Source of the DNA: UBA11579 sp039714215
Lineage (GTDB): Bacteria; Chloroflexota; Anaerolineae; Anaerolineales; UBA11579
Length of the DNA stretch: 6,943 nucleotides
NCBI GenBank assembly: GCA_039714215.1
Contig: JBDLJU010000164.1
Coordinates: forward strand, 1 to 6,943
Reading direction: 5' to 3'
Below are positions 5,411-6,943 of the stretch, piece after piece (position 1 is the stretch's first letter; every line of letters begins with the position of its first letter). A model generated the notes under the pieces. It saw only the letters and a program-made list of their open reading frames with translations, was not told where the DNA came from and ran no database searches. The translations under genes were made by a program, and so were the position numbers.

Positions 5411-6823
5411 ATGATGTATTTGAAGAGATTGATGCTGTTCATGATGCTTTCAATGGTGATGGTTGGCTGTGATGCGATCTCAGATGCTGAAGAAGATTTG
5501 ATCAAAGCTTCTGGCGTGGTAGAGGCAACCGCGGTTTCTTTATCCCCTAAAGTACCGGGTACGGTGATTGAGTTGTTTGCTGCGGTGGGAGACCAGGTCG
5601 AGATCGGCGATCAAATTATGCTGCTCGAAAATGAGACTCTGCAGGCGCAGCATACCCAGGCTTTGGCTGCTTATGACAGCGCACAGGCAGTACTTGAGAC
5701 TGCTGAATCCGGTTTAGCATCTGCGGAAGCTGGAGTGCGGGTCGCAGAGATTAATGTTCGGATGGCTAGATTGCAATACCAGCTTACTCTTGATGCTTCT
5801 CGCCTGGCGGGACAGCCTGAGCGGATTAAAGCCTGGAACGCCAACATCCCCAATGAATTTGAGCTCCCAGTTTGGTATTTTAACAATTCAGAAGAAATTG
5901 CGGCAGCTCAGCAAGAAGTTGAGGTTGCTCGAGAAACATTGCGTATAGAACACGCCAATTTGACTGAAGTAATTGATTCTGTGAGCAATGCTGATTTAAA
6001 AGCAGCTGAGGAGCGCCTGGCGAACGCCCAGGCTGGTTTCCTGGTAGCTGAAGAGCTGCAAAAACGGCAGGCTGAGCAAAATGGCCGTAAAGAGGTAGAT
6101 GACTATGTTGACAGCCTCTACGATGCGGCAGATGCAGAGTTAACCAGCGCCCAGGCTGAATATGACAGCCTGATCTCAGATGTTGGCGCGGAAGACCTGA
6201 TCGAAGCCCGAGCCCGCGTGGTGGTTGCAGAAGAGCGCTATCAGATTGCTTTAGACCAATTGGGTGAACTGAGGGTTGGTGATGATGCATTGGAAGTTTC
6301 CCTTGCTCGCTTGGGTGTTGAGCAGGCAAGTGCCTACGCAGAACAGGCAAATGCAATTCAAGATCAAGCACAGGCAGGCATTGAGCAGGCAAAGCAAGGT
6401 GTGTCTCAAGCCCAGGCAATATTGGATCTGGTAGAACTTCAGATTGCCGATCTTTCGGTTAAAGCAACAGCAAGTGGCGTGGTGCTGGCTCGCTTAGTCG
6501 AAGTTGGTGAATCCGTGCAGCCCGGGTTGATGGCTTTTTCGATTGGGAAACTGTCAGAATTAACCATTACTGTTTATGTTTCTGAAGACCAGTATGGACA
6601 GATCTATCTGGGACAAACCGCCGAGGTTTCAGTGGATTCCTTCCCTGATGAAGTCTTTACTGCGACTGTCCTCCGGATTGCCGACCAGGCTGAATATACA
6701 CCTCGCAACGTACAAACTGAAGAAGACCGCCGCACAACAGTATTTGCGATTGAGCTGTCTGTTGGAGATACCGATGGTAAATTAAAGCCTGGAATGCCAG
6801 CGGACGTGAGCTTTTCGAATTAG
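5411..6823 (+). CDS. HlyD/YbhG-type adaptor, probable lipoprotein, with a long coiled-coil arm
   Basis: From ATG 5411 this gives 470 residues (ATG 5414 is possible). Residues 1-20 look like a lipoprotein signal: K5 and R6, a hydrophobic stretch, then VMVGC with the lipid-anchored cysteine at 20 followed by Asp21. Next come the first half of a lipoyl-like domain (about 34-75, with VPGTVIELFAAVGDQVEIGD), a very long Ala/Glu/Gln-rich helical region (76-345), the second lipoyl half (about 348-379, with ASGVVLARLVEVGESVQPG) and a beta-barrel domain (384-468) with TPRNVQTEEDRRTTVFAIEL, a segment typical of YbhG-like adaptors. The helical arm is broken at 132-159 by a segment with ELPVWYF. E. coli YbhG is about 330 residues, so this protein is much longer, mostly in the arm. 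It follows ATPase 2 after 14 bases and is the last operon gene. Its role is probably to link the ABC exporter to the extracytoplasmic space. Confidence 0.9.
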   Translation: MMYLKRLMLFMMLSMVMVGCDAISDAEEDLIKASGVVEATAVSLSPKVPGTVIELFAAVGDQVEIGDQIMLLENETLQAQHTQALAAYDSAQAVLETAESGLASAEAGVRVAEINVRMARLQYQLTLDASRLAGQPERIKAWNANIPNEFELPVWYFNNSEEIAAAQQEVEVARETLRIEHANLTEVIDSVSNADLKAAEERLANAQAGFLVAEELQKRQAEQNGRKEVDDYVDSLYDAADAELTSAQAEYDSLISDVGAEDLIEARARVVVAEERYQIALDQLGELRVGDDALEVSLARLGVEQASAYAEQANAIQDQAQAGIEQAKQGVSQAQAILDLVELQIADLSVKATASGVVLARLVEVGESVQPGLMAFSIGKLSELTITVYVSEDQYGQIYLGQTAEVSVDSFPDEVFTATVLRIADQAEYTPRNVQTEEDRRTTVFAIELSVGDTDGKLKPGMPADVSFSN

Positions 6824-6826
6824 TAA

Positions 6827-6840
6827 ATTTTATATAAAAT
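6827..6840. repeat. Perfect AT-only palindrome after the adaptor gene
   Basis: ATTTTATATAAAAT is a 14-bp perfect inverted repeat that begins three bases after the adaptor stop codon. It contains no G or C and is not followed by a T-run, so it is a poor terminator. It may be an easily melted stretch, a protein-binding site, or chance in AT-rich spacer. Confidence 0.4.
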
Positions 6841-6855
6841 GGTCCTTTTAGTCGA

Positions 6856-6884
6856 TGGCGATGTAAGAAATCGGACTGTATAAT
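6856..6884 (+). promoter_or_regulatory. Predicted promoter of the downstream gene
   Basis: A perfect TATAAT box lies at 6879-6884, 45 bases before the next ATG. The best -35 candidate at 17-base spacing, TGGCGA (6856-6861), is poor, so the promoter may be weak or activator-dependent. The start point would be near 6891. It suggests the next gene has its own transcription unit. Confidence 0.5.
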
Positions 6885-6929
6885 GGTCTAGTGAATGAAG
6901 ATTTCAATGTAAATAATTAGGAGATGTAC

Positions 6930-6943
6930 ATGATTAAAGAACC
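6930..6943 (+). CDS. Start of a downstream gene (partial)
   Basis: ATG at 6930 is preceded by AGGAG at 6919-6923 with six bases of spacing, and a TATAAT box lies upstream. Only the first residues, MIKEP, are inside the window, so no family can be given. The gap of 106 bases from the adaptor and the separate promoter suggest it is not a core part of the exporter operon. Confidence 0.6.

Larger units (their letters stand above)
284..6823 (+). other. Predicted single operon: regulator, small membrane protein, split ABC exporter, adaptor
   Basis: Seven genes on one strand with spacings of 18, 20, -11, 9, -1 and 14 bases. No terminator or good promoter is seen between them. The two overlapping junctions and the Shine-Dalgarno sequence inside the permease 1 stop codon suggest coupled translation of the four transporter genes. 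Gene content equals the E. coli ybiH(cecR)-ybhG-ybhF-ybhS-ybhR cluster plus one small membrane protein, but the order differs: the adaptor comes last and the ATPase halves flank the permeases. No clear terminator was found just after 6823. Confidence 0.8.

Noticed and set aside
5880..6419. 179-codon open frame on the minus strand inside the adaptor gene
   Set aside because: Its proline-, histidine- and leucine-rich product is the usual antisense shadow of an Ala/Glu/Gln-rich coiled-coil gene, with no good ribosome binding site or family pattern.
6850..6878. Hairpin AGTCGAT/ATCGGACT as terminator of the operon
   Set aside because: The stem needs a bulge, has a 13-base loop and no T-run follows, so it is not convincing as an intrinsic terminator.

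Overview
The window holds one complete, tightly packed plus-strand operon for a multi-component ABC exporter with its own TetR-type regulator. It is flanked by the last codons of an upstream gene and the first codons of a downstream gene. The gene set matches the CecR-YbhG-YbhF-YbhS-YbhR system of E. coli: TetR regulator, two ABC ATPase domains, two ABC-2 permeases and a HlyD/YbhG-type adaptor. Here the tandem ATPase is split into two genes, one on each side of the permease pair. No CRISPR array, tRNA, rRNA, transposase or phage gene is visible.

Organism: a bacterium of moderate GC that uses GTG as well as ATG starts and strong GGAGG-type ribosome binding sites. The regulator's opening residues (MSPRPDVSEKRK), the split two-ATPase layout and a lipoprotein-like adaptor resemble, from memory, Chloroflexota (Anaerolineae). 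This is an impression from protein style, not a database result.

Layout: 2-58 is the C-terminal tail of an upstream gene, followed by a decamer repeat and an intrinsic terminator (85-120). 121-318 is intergenic and carries a TTGACA promoter whose predicted start point lies at a perfect 14-bp palindrome (285-298), the likely operator. The operon then runs: TetR regulator (319-918), small three-helix membrane protein (937-1206), ATPase 1 (1227-2174), permease 1 (2164-3297), permease 2 (3307-4431), ATPase 2 (4431-5396) and adaptor lipoprotein (5411-6823). Gaps are 20 bases or less and two junctions overlap. After a 106-base gap with a perfect TATAAT box, a new gene starts at 6930.

How the genes work together: the two permeases would form the membrane pore as a heterodimer, powered by a heterodimer of the two ATPases. 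ATPase 1 lacks the switch histidine and ATPase 2 has a full motif set, so the pair probably has one weakened and one active ATP site. The lipid-anchored adaptor would receive or guide the substrate outside the membrane. The regulator probably represses the whole operon until a ligand, perhaps an exported compound, binds it. The 89-residue membrane protein between regulator and transporter is the least explained part. The substrate cannot be read from the sequence.
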